Below, one piece after another: positions 54,456 to 62,935 of a stretch of DNA of 64,000 nucleotides (position 1 is the stretch's first letter; the number at the start of each line of letters is the position of its first letter). A program made the position numbers and the translations under genes. The stretch comes from an uncultured Eubacterium sp. (GTDB lineage Bacteria; Bacillota; Clostridia; Lachnospirales; Lachnospiraceae), in NCBI GenBank assembly GCA_910584065.1, contig CAJTZN010000007.1:34749-98748 (forward strand), in the 5' to 3' direction. The notes under the pieces are model-generated. The model was not told where the DNA came from, made no database searches, and saw only the letters and a list, made by a program, of their open reading frames with translations.

Positions 54456-55670
54456 CTACTGCTTCTGCAGACGCTCCATCGCTTCTTTCGTATTCTCAAG
54501 GGAGCCGAATGCCGTGAGCCGGAAATACCCTTCCCCGCTCGGGCCGAAACCGCTGCCCGGCGTTCCCACGATATTCAGGTTCTCCAAAAGATAATCAAAA
54601 AACTCCCAGGAAGTCATCTGATCCGGCGTTTTCAGCCAGATATACGGCGCGTTGACGCCGCCGTACACCGTATAGCCGGCACCAGTTAGTCCTTCCCGAA
54701 TGATTTTCGCATTATTCATATAGTACTGGATCTGTTCTCTCGTCTGCTTTTTGCCTTCTTCGCTGTATACGGCCTCTCCCGCTCTCTGGATGATGTAAGG
54801 CGCGCCGTTAAATTTCGTGCCGTGCCTGCGCGCCCACAGGCTGTTCAGCGAAACGCCCTCGCACGTCAGCTCCTTCGGGATCACGGTAAAACCGAGACGA
54901 GTTCCCGTAAATCCGGCGTTTTTCGAAAAGCTTCTCATCTCAATGGCACATTTTTTCGCGCCCTCGCACTCATAAATCGTATGCGGCACATCCTCCTCGG
55001 AAATATATGCTTCGTAAGCCGCATCGTAAATGATGACCGCACCTTTTTCCAGCGCGAAATCCACCCATTTCTGCAGCTGGTCCTTTTTCATCGCCGTTCC
55101 CGTCGGGTTGTTCGGACAGCAGATATAGATCAGATCCGGTGTCTCCGACGGAAGCTGCGGCACAAAATCGTTCTCTGCCGTACACGGCATGTAGATCACG
55201 TTCGACCAGCGCTCTTTGTCCGCCTCATATTCCCCCGTCCTGCCCGACATGGCGTTCGTATCGACATACACCGGGTAAACCGGGTCGCAAACGGCAATCC
55301 TATTATCCAGCGCGAATATGTCCCCGATATTGCCGGAGTCGCTCTTCGCGCCGTCGCTGATAAATATTTCATCAATGGCTATGTCAACGCCTCTCGCTTT
55401 GTAATCCTGCTGCGCGATCGCGCTCCGGAGGAACTCATATCCGAGATCCGGCGCATACCCCTTAAACGTAGCCGCATCCGCCATCTCATCGACGGCGCGG
55501 TGCATCGCCTCGATCACCGCCGGAGCAAGCGGCAGCGTCACGTCTCCGATACCGAGCCGGATCACTTTTTTATCTGGATTCGCTGCTGTATATGCGCTGA
55601 CTTTTTTGCCGATCGTAGAAAAAAGATAACTTCCTGGTAATTTCAGGTAATTTTCGTTTATTTTGTACAT
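54456..55670 (-). CDS. dapL: LL-diaminopimelate aminotransferase
   Basis: PLP-dependent conversion of tetrahydrodipicolinate straight to LL-diaminopimelate, the short lysine/DAP route used by many Clostridia. 404 residues, fold type I: LGIGDVTLPLAP near the N-terminus, NNPTGTA, and the Schiff-base lysine K250 in RSFSKNAGFTGTRLG. AAAGGA precedes the ATG. The product goes into peptidoglycan cross-links, matching the wall genes downstream. It has its own promoter, divergent from dinB. Confidence 0.96.
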   Translation of the reverse strand: MYKINENYLKLPGSYLFSTIGKKVSAYTAANPDKKVIRLGIGDVTLPLAPAVIEAMHRAVDEMADAATFKGYAPDLGYEFLRSAIAQQDYKARGVDIAIDEIFISDGAKSDSGNIGDIFALDNRIAVCDPVYPVYVDTNAMSGRTGEYEADKERWSNVIYMPCTAENDFVPQLPSETPDLIYICCPNNPTGTAMKKDQLQKWVDFALEKGAVIIYDAAYEAYISEEDVPHTIYECEGAKKCAIEMRSFSKNAGFTGTRLGFTVIPKELTCEGVSLNSLWARRHGTKFNGAPYIIQRAGEAVYSEEGKKQTREQIQYYMNNAKIIREGLTGAGYTVYGGVNAPYIWLKTPDQMTSWEFFDYLLENLNIVGTPGSGFGPSGEGYFRLTAFGSLENTKEAMERLQKQ

Positions 55671-55735
55671 ATTCTCATTCCTTTCTAAACGGATGGGATC
55701 TTTTGTCCGCTATCACAATAAATCCGCTAGCACTT

Positions 55736-55764
55736 ATTTTATCATCTCCTTCGATTTTATGCAA
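55736..55764 (-). promoter_or_regulatory. Promoter of dapL
   Basis: Minus strand TTGCAT, 17-nt spacer, TAAAAT, about 65 nt before the dapL start codon; probably also drives the DUF1002 gene and the teichoic-acid array. Confidence 0.55.
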
Positions 55765-55771
55765 GTCCTTC

Positions 55772-55800
55772 TTTACAAACATTTGTTCTTGTGGTAGAAT
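55772..55800 (+). promoter_or_regulatory. dinB promoter with LexA (SOS) box in the spacer
   Basis: TTTACA, 17-nt spacer, TAGAAT. The spacer is almost entirely the sequence CAAACATTTGTTCT (55776-55789), one base off the Gram-positive LexA consensus CGAACN4GTTCG core. LexA bound here would block RNA polymerase directly. Confidence 0.75.
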
Positions 55801-55850
55801 AGGTGTAAACAAACTTATTTAGCAGGTTGCTTTTTGAGGAGCTGACTCAC

Positions 55851-57128
55851 ATGGTTATTTTCCACATTGATGTAAATAACGCGTTTCTCAGCTGGGACGC
55901 CGTATACCGCCTGACCGAGCTGAACGAATCCCTCGATCTGCGCGACATCCCGGCCGTGATCGGCGGCGATGAGGCAAAGCGCCACGGCATTGTCCTGGCT
56001 AAGAGCACGCCGGCGAAGGCATACGGTATCCGCACGGCAGAAACGCTGGCAGAGGCCAGAAAAAAATGCCCCAACATCACGATCGTTCCCCCGCGCCACC
56101 ACATTTATAAAAAATTCTCAGCCGAACTGATCACTCATCTGCAGACACTGACTCCCGTCGTGGAACAGTACAGCATCGACGAGGCGTTTGCGGATATGAC
56201 TGGCTGCCCGCTGCTGGCCGACCGCTCTCCGGTCGAGGCAGCGAACCTGATCCGCGAGGACATTTACCGTCGTTTCGGCTACACGGTAAACATCGGCGTA
56301 TCCTCGAACAAGGTGCTGGCCAAAATGGCCTCTGACTTTGAAAAACCCAACAAAGTCCACAGCCTGTTTCCCCACGAGATCGAGAAAAAAATGTGGCCCC
56401 TTCCCGTCAGCGACCTGTTTTTGGTGGGCCGCGCGTCCGCGAAAAAGCTTTACAATCTCGGCATCCGCACGATCGGCGAACTGGCCCGTTCCGACAAAGC
56501 GATCATCCGCTCCCATATGGGAAAGCACGGCGAACTCATACACGGCTACGCCAATGGCATCGACCCTTCACCAGTACTGCGCGAGCAGCCGGAAAGCAAG
56601 GGTTATGGCAACTCGACAACACTCCCCCGTGACGTGACAGATGCCGAGGAAGCAAAGCACAGCATACGGAATCTCTGCGATTCGGTGGGGAGCCGTCTGC
56701 GCGCCGACGATTTTTCAGCGCAGGTCATCGCCGTCACCATAAAGGACAACCGCTTCCGCCACGTCAGCCACCAGTGCACGATGCCGGCCGCTACGAACGT
56801 CGCAGGCGAGCTGTACCGCTACGCCTGCGCCCTGTTTGACGAGGCCTGGGACGGTTCCCCCATCCGCCTGCTCGGCGTTACTGCGACGAAACTTACGAGA
56901 GAGAGTTCCCGCCAGCTCAGCCTTCTGGACCGGGATTTTTATGTGCAGCAGGGAAATGTGCCCAGCGTCTCCGAGGCAAAACTTGCGAGGGAGGATTCCC
57001 GCCAGCCCAGCCTTCTGGACCGGGATTTTTATGTGCGGCAGGGAAAAATGGAGCATACAATAGATGAAATACGGAAAAAGTATGGACATAATGCGATTTT
57101 CCGCGCGTCCAATCTTGAAAAAAAGTAG
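55851..57128 (+). CDS. dinB: Y-family DNA polymerase IV (DinB-like) with duplicated C-terminal tail
   Basis: Error-prone translesion polymerase. Palm: VIFHIDVNNAFLSWDAVYRL (first acidic motif) and QYSIDEAFADMTG (SxDE); the HhH region and little-finger domain follow. Start at MVIFHID, after GAGGAG; 425 residues. The C-terminus is duplicated: a 90-bp in-frame tandem repeat gives two copies of a 30-residue segment, including QLSLL (355-359) and QPSLL (385-389), which look like the QLxLF beta-clamp binding motif. The last part (IDEIRKKYGHNAIFRAS) is the usual end. Own SOS-type promoter, divergent from dapL. Confidence 0.93.
   Translation: MVIFHIDVNNAFLSWDAVYRLTELNESLDLRDIPAVIGGDEAKRHGIVLAKSTPAKAYGIRTAETLAEARKKCPNITIVPPRHHIYKKFSAELITHLQTLTPVVEQYSIDEAFADMTGCPLLADRSPVEAANLIREDIYRRFGYTVNIGVSSNKVLAKMASDFEKPNKVHSLFPHEIEKKMWPLPVSDLFLVGRASAKKLYNLGIRTIGELARSDKAIIRSHMGKHGELIHGYANGIDPSPVLREQPESKGYGNSTTLPRDVTDAEEAKHSIRNLCDSVGSRLRADDFSAQVIAVTIKDNRFRHVSHQCTMPAATNVAGELYRYACALFDEAWDGSPIRLLGVTATKLTRESSRQLSLLDRDFYVQQGNVPSVSEAKLAREDSRQPSLLDRDFYVRQGKMEHTIDEIRKKYGHNAIFRASNLEKK
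56889..57068. repeat. 90-bp in-frame tandem duplication in dinB
   Basis: Two units with a 90-bp period; similarity is strongest over the first ~67 bp of each. Encodes two copies of KL(T/A)RE(S/D)SRQ(L/P)SLLDRDFYV(Q/R)QG. Confidence 0.92.
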
Positions 57129-57180
57129 AAGGCTTTCGATATAATATATAGTAATGATTCAGGTCAGGAGGAATTTTTTC

Positions 57181-59013
57181 ATGGCGATTACCAGCAACAG
57201 CGTACAAAACAACCAAAACCGCTCGGGAAACTTAAATACAAACGCTGCCAGACGGGCATACCGCACAAGCGGCGGCATGATCAACGTGCGGGAGGGCGAG
57301 ACACTAAAAGGCGTCGTGAGCGACATACATGGCAACCGGATCACGATTTCCATGGACGACGGCTCGTCTTTTTCCGGTACCCTTCCCGAAGCTTCCCAGT
57401 ACTCCATCGGCCAGAAAGCCGCGTTTCAGATCACCAGTCTGGATGGCGGCACGATCTATATGAAAGCAGTGTCGCAGGCTTATTTGCTCGGCATGGAGGA
57501 CACGGTGGAGCAGGCGCTGGAGGAAGCCGGCCTTCCCAAAAGTCCGCGCAACCTCGAAGTTGTCCGCAGTCTGCTGGAAAACCAGCAGTCCATCAGCAAA
57601 CAAAACATCATGGACTCCCTGAAACTCTGTGCCAGATATCCGCAGGCAGACGTAAATACGGTAATCTCCATGAAGCGCCTCGGCATGCCGATGGATCCCG
57701 CGTCCGTGGCCCAGTTTGACAACTATCAAAACCAGTCGCACCAGCTGTTATACCGGATGAATGCCCTGACCGAATCCGTAAACGATCTTCTGCAGGATCT
57801 CGCCAAAGAGAACCCGTCGATCGCCCGTTACGCCGCCGGAGAGGTGCTGAACATCGCGCTCGATTCCATTCCTTCCCTGGAGGAATTCAACCTCGCCGCA
57901 CAGCGTCAGGCCGCAAATGCGGATGGCGTGACCGGAGCTGACGGCGAAATTCCATCCGGAACCAATGGCGAGATCCCGTCTGCCGCCAACGGCGGACTTT
58001 CTCCTGAAACAGGCGAAGAAATCAATTCCGCCGCTAATGGCGAACTTCCATCCGGAGCAGATCCTTCTTCCAACCGCGCGGCCGAAGCCGGGAACTCTCC
58101 GTTTGCGCGCATGCGCCAGCTATTGACGAATATGGCCGACCGCACTGCCGGCGCAAAAGCTTCGGGCGAGCCATCCGCTTCCTTTATTCCTGAACAATCC
58201 GGGCACATCCTCTCTGCATCTGAGCGCTCGGAGCTGGCTGGGATCATAGAAAAATTCTCGGCTGACAAAGAGAGCCTCTCCCTTCTCCGGGACGGCACGC
58301 TGACGGCCCGGGAAATCCTGACCACCATCAAAAATGCCCTGCCCTCCCTTTCCGATGAGGATCTACAGGCACTGCTGAATACAAAAGGATTTGGCAAACT
58401 CACAAAAGGACAGTTCCTATCCGGATGGACGCTGTCCCCAGAAGGATTAAAAGAGGAAAACGGGATTGAACGGCTTTACGGAAAAATGCAGGAACAGCTG
58501 AATGAACTGACATCTTTAAACCGGATGTTCGCGACCAGACCGGCCGGAGAATCCATCGTCAACACGACCACCGACATGCAGCAGAATATGGAATTTATGA
58601 AAATGCTGAACGAGCAGTTCACCTATCTGCAGCTTCCGATGAAACTTTCGCAGCAAAACGCGCATGGCGACCTATACGTAATGACTAGAAAGAACGCGCT
58701 AAAAAAATCGAAAGACAATTTAAAAGTGCTGCTCCACCTGGAAATGGATTCCCTCGGCGTCCTCGACATTCACATCACCAAAGAGCACACGAATATTTCC
58801 ACCACATTTTTCGTGGAAAAAGAGGCTGCCAGAAAACTAATGGAAAAAAACGCGGATCTGTTAAAAGAGGCCATCAATAAACAGGGATACAGTTTTACTT
58901 CTGAATTTACCGCGAAAGAAAAAGACATCGACCTCGTACACGACTTTATGGAGCAGGATTCCCCTGCCCCAGTCGGAACTGTGACCAGATACAATTTTGA
59001 CCTGCGCGCGTAG
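57181..59013 (+). CDS. FliK-like flagellar hook-length control protein
   Basis: A 610-residue hydrophilic protein without signal peptide. N-terminus (about 20-110) is a compact domain (INVREGETLKGVVSDIHGNRITISMDDGS); the middle is low-complexity with repeated (N/D)GEIPS(G/A)xN-type units (about 245-300). The C-terminal ~110 residues match the FliK core: LKVLLHLEMDSLGVLDIHIT...FFVEKEAARKLMEKNADLLKEAINKQGY. FliK is the export ruler that sets hook length. It stands apart from any flagellar operon, so it may instead be a FliK-domain protein of other function. AGGAGG lies 9 nt before the ATG. 52 bp follow dinB, so co-transcription is possible. Confidence 0.65.
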   Translation: MAITSNSVQNNQNRSGNLNTNAARRAYRTSGGMINVREGETLKGVVSDIHGNRITISMDDGSSFSGTLPEASQYSIGQKAAFQITSLDGGTIYMKAVSQAYLLGMEDTVEQALEEAGLPKSPRNLEVVRSLLENQQSISKQNIMDSLKLCARYPQADVNTVISMKRLGMPMDPASVAQFDNYQNQSHQLLYRMNALTESVNDLLQDLAKENPSIARYAAGEVLNIALDSIPSLEEFNLAAQRQAANADGVTGADGEIPSGTNGEIPSAANGGLSPETGEEINSAANGELPSGADPSSNRAAEAGNSPFARMRQLLTNMADRTAGAKASGEPSASFIPEQSGHILSASERSELAGIIEKFSADKESLSLLRDGTLTAREILTTIKNALPSLSDEDLQALLNTKGFGKLTKGQFLSGWTLSPEGLKEENGIERLYGKMQEQLNELTSLNRMFATRPAGESIVNTTTDMQQNMEFMKMLNEQFTYLQLPMKLSQQNAHGDLYVMTRKNALKKSKDNLKVLLHLEMDSLGVLDIHITKEHTNISTTFFVEKEAARKLMEKNADLLKEAINKQGYSFTSEFTAKEKDIDLVHDFMEQDSPAPVGTVTRYNFDLRA

Positions 59014-59021
59014 CACTTGTA

Positions 59022-59112
59022 TATAGCGCGTTCGCGCATAACGTTTGTGTATAGCGTGTTTGCGCTTAAACATTTGTGTATAGCGCGTTCGCACACAGCG
59101 TTTGTTCCCTGT
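59022..59112. repeat. 28-29 bp intergenic tandem repeat
   Basis: Three copies of a GTGTATAGCGCGTTCGC-type unit (period 28, then 29 bp) and a decayed fourth, directly after the FliK-like gene. No hairpin strong enough for a terminator was seen. Confidence 0.8.
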
Positions 59113-59155
59113 CCGTGTTCGCGCCTTACCACCACGCCTCACCGTGCACTCGTAT

Positions 59156-60505
59156 TCACGACTTCAGAATACGCCGGAACAAAAAGAGGAACAGAACACC
59201 GCACGTCAACGCTGAGGTTACATCGGAAATCGGCTCCGCGTAATAGATAAACATCACATCGCCTGTGACTTTTGGCAATATGAGCGCCAGCGGGATGAGC
59301 AGGATCACTTTTCTCAAGAGCGCGATAAACAGCGACACTTTTGCCTGTCCCAGCGCCAAAAACGTTGTCTGGCACGACATCTGGATGCCAAACACGAGCA
59401 TCCCGCCGAGAAAGACCGGAAGCACTTTGGAAACGAGTGCCACGAGTTCCCCGTTATTTGAGAACATTTTCGCAAACATTTCCGGAAACGCCATCGCCGT
59501 CCCCGTCAGCAGGACCGTATATGTCATAACAATAGCAAACATAGTGGAAAATGTCTTTTTCACCCGCTCCATATTCCCCGCCCCATAATTATAGCTTAAG
59601 ATCGGCTGCACTCCCTGTGTGAACCCATTGACCGGGATACTTATAAACTGCATGACACTCTGCATGATCGTCAACGTCCCGACATACATATCCCCGCCGT
59701 ATTTCTGAAGCCCGCTGTTCATCACAATGGAAATCATACTCTCCGTCGCCTGCATGATAAAGGGGGAAATACCGAGCGCCATCAGCTTTGCGATCACGCG
59801 TCCTTCCAGCTTTAATTTTTCCCGTCGTATCCCCATACTCCGTTCTTTCCGCGTCAAAAAACGCAGCACCCAGACCGCGCTCACAAACTGCGAGATGACC
59901 GTGGCGAGCGCCGCCCCCTGGATCCCCATGCCAAACGCAAAAATGAAGAGCGGATCGAGCGCGATATTCAGTACGGCCCCGATCAGCGTAGAAACCATGG
60001 CCGTGCGCGAACACCCCTGCGCCGTAATGTACGGATTCATTCCCAGCGTGATCTGTACGAAAAACGTACCCAGTATATAGATCGTCATATAATCGTTGGC
60101 GTACGGAAATGTGGCGTCACTGGCGCCGATCCGGTACAGCATCGGTCTTTTGATCAGAAAAAATACGACCATCAGCACAACGGAAAAAAGAACAAGCAGT
60201 GAAAAACCGTTGCCTAAAATCTTCTCTGCTTCTTCTTTATCCCCCCTGCCGAGCGCGATCGCCGAAAGCGGCGCGCCGCCCGCTCCCACAAAAGCGCTGA
60301 ACGCCGATATGATCACGATCATAGGGAGCGCCAGCCCGACTCCGGTAAGAGCGGTCGCACCGACATCCGGAATATGCCCGATGTACATGCGGTCAATGAT
60401 ATTATACAAAAGATTTATAATCTGGGCGATCAGCGTCGGGATCCCCATCCCCAGCATCAGCCGGAGAAGAGGGGCGCTGCCCAGTTTCGCTTCGTTTGTC
60501 TGCAT
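59156..60505 (-). CDS. MATE family efflux transporter
   Basis: Cation-coupled multidrug/toxin exporter in the cytoplasmic membrane; 449 residues and about twelve hydrophobic segments in two homologous halves. Family blocks: GIPTLIAQIINLLYNIIDRMYIGHIP, SAFVGAGGAPLSAIALGRGD in half one, NGFTQGVQPILSYNYGAGN in half two. This belongs to the DinF/NorM-like prokaryotic branch. Starts 2 bp after the leuS stop and is the last gene of the YkuD-leuS-MATE unit. Substrate unknown. Confidence 0.93.
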   Translation of the reverse strand: MQTNEAKLGSAPLLRLMLGMGIPTLIAQIINLLYNIIDRMYIGHIPDVGATALTGVGLALPMIVIISAFSAFVGAGGAPLSAIALGRGDKEEAEKILGNGFSLLVLFSVVLMVVFFLIKRPMLYRIGASDATFPYANDYMTIYILGTFFVQITLGMNPYITAQGCSRTAMVSTLIGAVLNIALDPLFIFAFGMGIQGAALATVISQFVSAVWVLRFLTRKERSMGIRREKLKLEGRVIAKLMALGISPFIMQATESMISIVMNSGLQKYGGDMYVGTLTIMQSVMQFISIPVNGFTQGVQPILSYNYGAGNMERVKKTFSTMFAIVMTYTVLLTGTAMAFPEMFAKMFSNNGELVALVSKVLPVFLGGMLVFGIQMSCQTTFLALGQAKVSLFIALLRKVILLIPLALILPKVTGDVMFIYYAEPISDVTSALTCGVLFLFLFRRILKS

Positions 60506-60507
60506 GA

Positions 60508-62919
60508 TCAGCCTTTCACTACGAGATTGATGATTCTTCCCGGAACATAGATCTCCTTCACGATCTCTTTTCCAGCCAACTTATCTGCAATCGCTTCTTT
60601 TCCGGCCGCGAGTGCGGAATCCTTATCCGCATCGATTGCCAGTTTCACAGTTGCGCGTACTTTTCCGTTTACCTGAACAGCAATCTCCTGCATCTGTTCC
60701 ACCGTTTTTTCCTCATCGTACTCCGGCCAGCTGTTCTCAAAGATCCGTTTTTCAAACCCCATGATTTCCCACAATTCTTCCGTAATGTGCGGCGCCACCG
60801 GATTTAACAGCAGTAACAGAATACGGAAATCATCGCGCGTCAGTCTGCCTGCCTTATAAAATTCATTAACCAACGCCATCATCGCTGCGATCGCCGTATT
60901 ATATTTCAACGCCTCAAAGTCGCCACTCACTTTTTTGATGGTCTGGTGAATCTTCGTCTCCAGATCGGGCGAATAGCCATCACCATCTGCCACCATGTCC
61001 TGAAGCTTCCAGACACGATCCAGAAAACGCCGGCATCCTTTCACGCCATCATCCGACCATGCCGCAGCCGCCTCAAAGGCACCGATAAACATTTCATACG
61101 TGCGGAGCGTGTCAGCGCCATACGTATTGACAATATCATCCGGGTTGACTACATTCCCGCGGGATTTGCTCATCTTCTCCCCGTTTTCCCCGAGGATCAT
61201 GCCGTGGGACGTCCGTTTCTGATAAGGTTCTTTTGTCGGAACAACGCCCTGATCGAACAGGAACTTATGCCAAAAACGGGAATACAGCATATGGAGCGTC
61301 GTATGCTCCATACCGCCGTTGTACCAGTCCACCGGAAGCCAGTAATCGAGCGCCTCCCGGCTCGCCAGCGCTTCGTCGTTGTTCGGATCGATATAGCGCA
61401 GGAAGTACCAAGATGATCCTGCCCACTGGGGCATCGTATCAGTCTCTCTTTCCGCCTTCCCGCCGCAGCACGGACAAGTCGTCTCCACCCAGGAACGGAT
61501 GTTGGCAATCGGTGATTCCCCGTTGTCGGTCGGCATGTAATTATCCACTTCGGGAAGTTCTAACGGAAGCTCTTCCTCTGGAATCGGCACATAACCGCAT
61601 GACTCACATTTGACGATCGGAATCGGTTCGCCCCAGTAACGCTGTCTGGAAAATACCCAGTCACGGAGTTTAAAATTCCTCTTCGGCGTTCCAACTCCTT
61701 CTTTTTCCAGCCATTCAATGATCGCTTTTTTGGCGTCCTCCACTGATTTTCCCGTCAGAAACCCGGAATTTACAAGTGTCCCCGTCGCCACGTCAGTGAA
61801 TGCCGCCTCTTCTACATTTCCTCCCGCGATCACCTCAACGATCGGAATATCAAATTTCTTGGCAAATTCCCAGTCGCGTTCATCATGCGCCGGTACCGCC
61901 ATGATCGCGCCGGTTCCATAACTCATCAACACATAATCGGAAACCCAGACCGGGATTTCCTCGCCGTTAACCGGATTTACCGCCGTGATCCCGTCTATCT
62001 CGACGCCCGTTTTCTCTTTCGCAAGTTCCGTTCTCTCAAAATCTGACTTTCTGGCCGCTGCCTCCCGGTAAGCAACGATCTCGTCCCAGTTTTTGATTTC
62101 ATCCCTGAACTGATCCAAATAAGGATGCTCCGGCGAAACGACCATATATGTCACGCCGAACAATGTATCCGGGCGCGTCGTATAGATCCTGAGCGTTTCT
62201 TCTTTCCCTTTCAGCTTAAAATCAACCTCGGCGCCATTGGATCGGCCGATCCAGTTTTTCTGCGATACCCTGACCCTCTCGATGTAATCCACATCATCGA
62301 GATCGTCGATGAGCCTGTCGGCATATTTTGTAATCTTCAGCATCCACTGGCTCTTCACCTTGCGGACTACTTCGCTTCCACAGCGCTCGCACACGCCATT
62401 GACAACCTCTTCATTCGCCAGGCCGCATTTACACGAGGTACACCAGTTGATCGGCATCTCTGACTTATACGCCAGGCCGGCCTTAAACAATTTGAGGAAG
62501 ATCCACTGCGTCCATTTATAATAGTTAGGATCCGTCGTATTGACCTCCCTGTCCCAGTCAAACGAATAGCCAAGTGACTGGAGCTGCCCCTTAAACCGTT
62601 CCACATTGTTTTTCGTCACTACTTTCGGGTGGATCTTATTCTTGATCGCGTAATTTTCGGTCGGCAGGCCAAACGCATCCCATCCCATCGGATAGAGTAC
62701 GTTATAGCCCTGCATCCGTCTCTTCCTCGCCACGATGTCAAGCGCCGTATACGGCCGCGGATGGCCGACATGAAGTCCCTGTCCCGACGGATAAGGGAAC
62801 TCTACGAGCGCATAATATTTCGGTCTCGAATAATCATCTGTGGCCGCGAATGCCTTTTCGTCCTCCCAGATCTTCTGCCATTTTTTCTCTATAACTTTTG
62901 GATTATATGAAGCTTTCAT
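60508..62919 (-). CDS. leuS: Leucyl-tRNA synthetase
   Basis: Charges tRNA-Leu. Class I motifs: HVGH (50-53) in PYPSGQGLHVGH and KMSKS at K582-M-S-K585-S. The editing (CP1) domain is present (GTGAIMAVPAHDERD), and zinc-type Cys pairs occur (CTSCKCG / CERCG and CESCGYVP). 803 residues is normal. AGGAGG 6 nt upstream decides the start at MKASYNPKVIEKKWQ. It follows the L,D-transpeptidase after 16 bp with no promoter or T-box leader, so its expression is tied to that gene. Confidence 0.97.
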   Translation of the reverse strand: MKASYNPKVIEKKWQKIWEDEKAFAATDDYSRPKYYALVEFPYPSGQGLHVGHPRPYTALDIVARKRRMQGYNVLYPMGWDAFGLPTENYAIKNKIHPKVVTKNNVERFKGQLQSLGYSFDWDREVNTTDPNYYKWTQWIFLKLFKAGLAYKSEMPINWCTSCKCGLANEEVVNGVCERCGSEVVRKVKSQWMLKITKYADRLIDDLDDVDYIERVRVSQKNWIGRSNGAEVDFKLKGKEETLRIYTTRPDTLFGVTYMVVSPEHPYLDQFRDEIKNWDEIVAYREAAARKSDFERTELAKEKTGVEIDGITAVNPVNGEEIPVWVSDYVLMSYGTGAIMAVPAHDERDWEFAKKFDIPIVEVIAGGNVEEAAFTDVATGTLVNSGFLTGKSVEDAKKAIIEWLEKEGVGTPKRNFKLRDWVFSRQRYWGEPIPIVKCESCGYVPIPEEELPLELPEVDNYMPTDNGESPIANIRSWVETTCPCCGGKAERETDTMPQWAGSSWYFLRYIDPNNDEALASREALDYWLPVDWYNGGMEHTTLHMLYSRFWHKFLFDQGVVPTKEPYQKRTSHGMILGENGEKMSKSRGNVVNPDDIVNTYGADTLRTYEMFIGAFEAAAAWSDDGVKGCRRFLDRVWKLQDMVADGDGYSPDLETKIHQTIKKVSGDFEALKYNTAIAAMMALVNEFYKAGRLTRDDFRILLLLLNPVAPHITEELWEIMGFEKRIFENSWPEYDEEKTVEQMQEIAVQVNGKVRATVKLAIDADKDSALAAGKEAIADKLAGKEIVKEIYVPGRIINLVVKG

Positions 62920-62935
62920 TGTATTCCTCCTGATC

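Noticed and set aside
59017..59250. Small plus-strand open frame across the intergenic tandem repeat
   Set aside because: No ribosome site; repeat-derived Arg/Ser-rich peptide overlapping the MATE gene 3' end.
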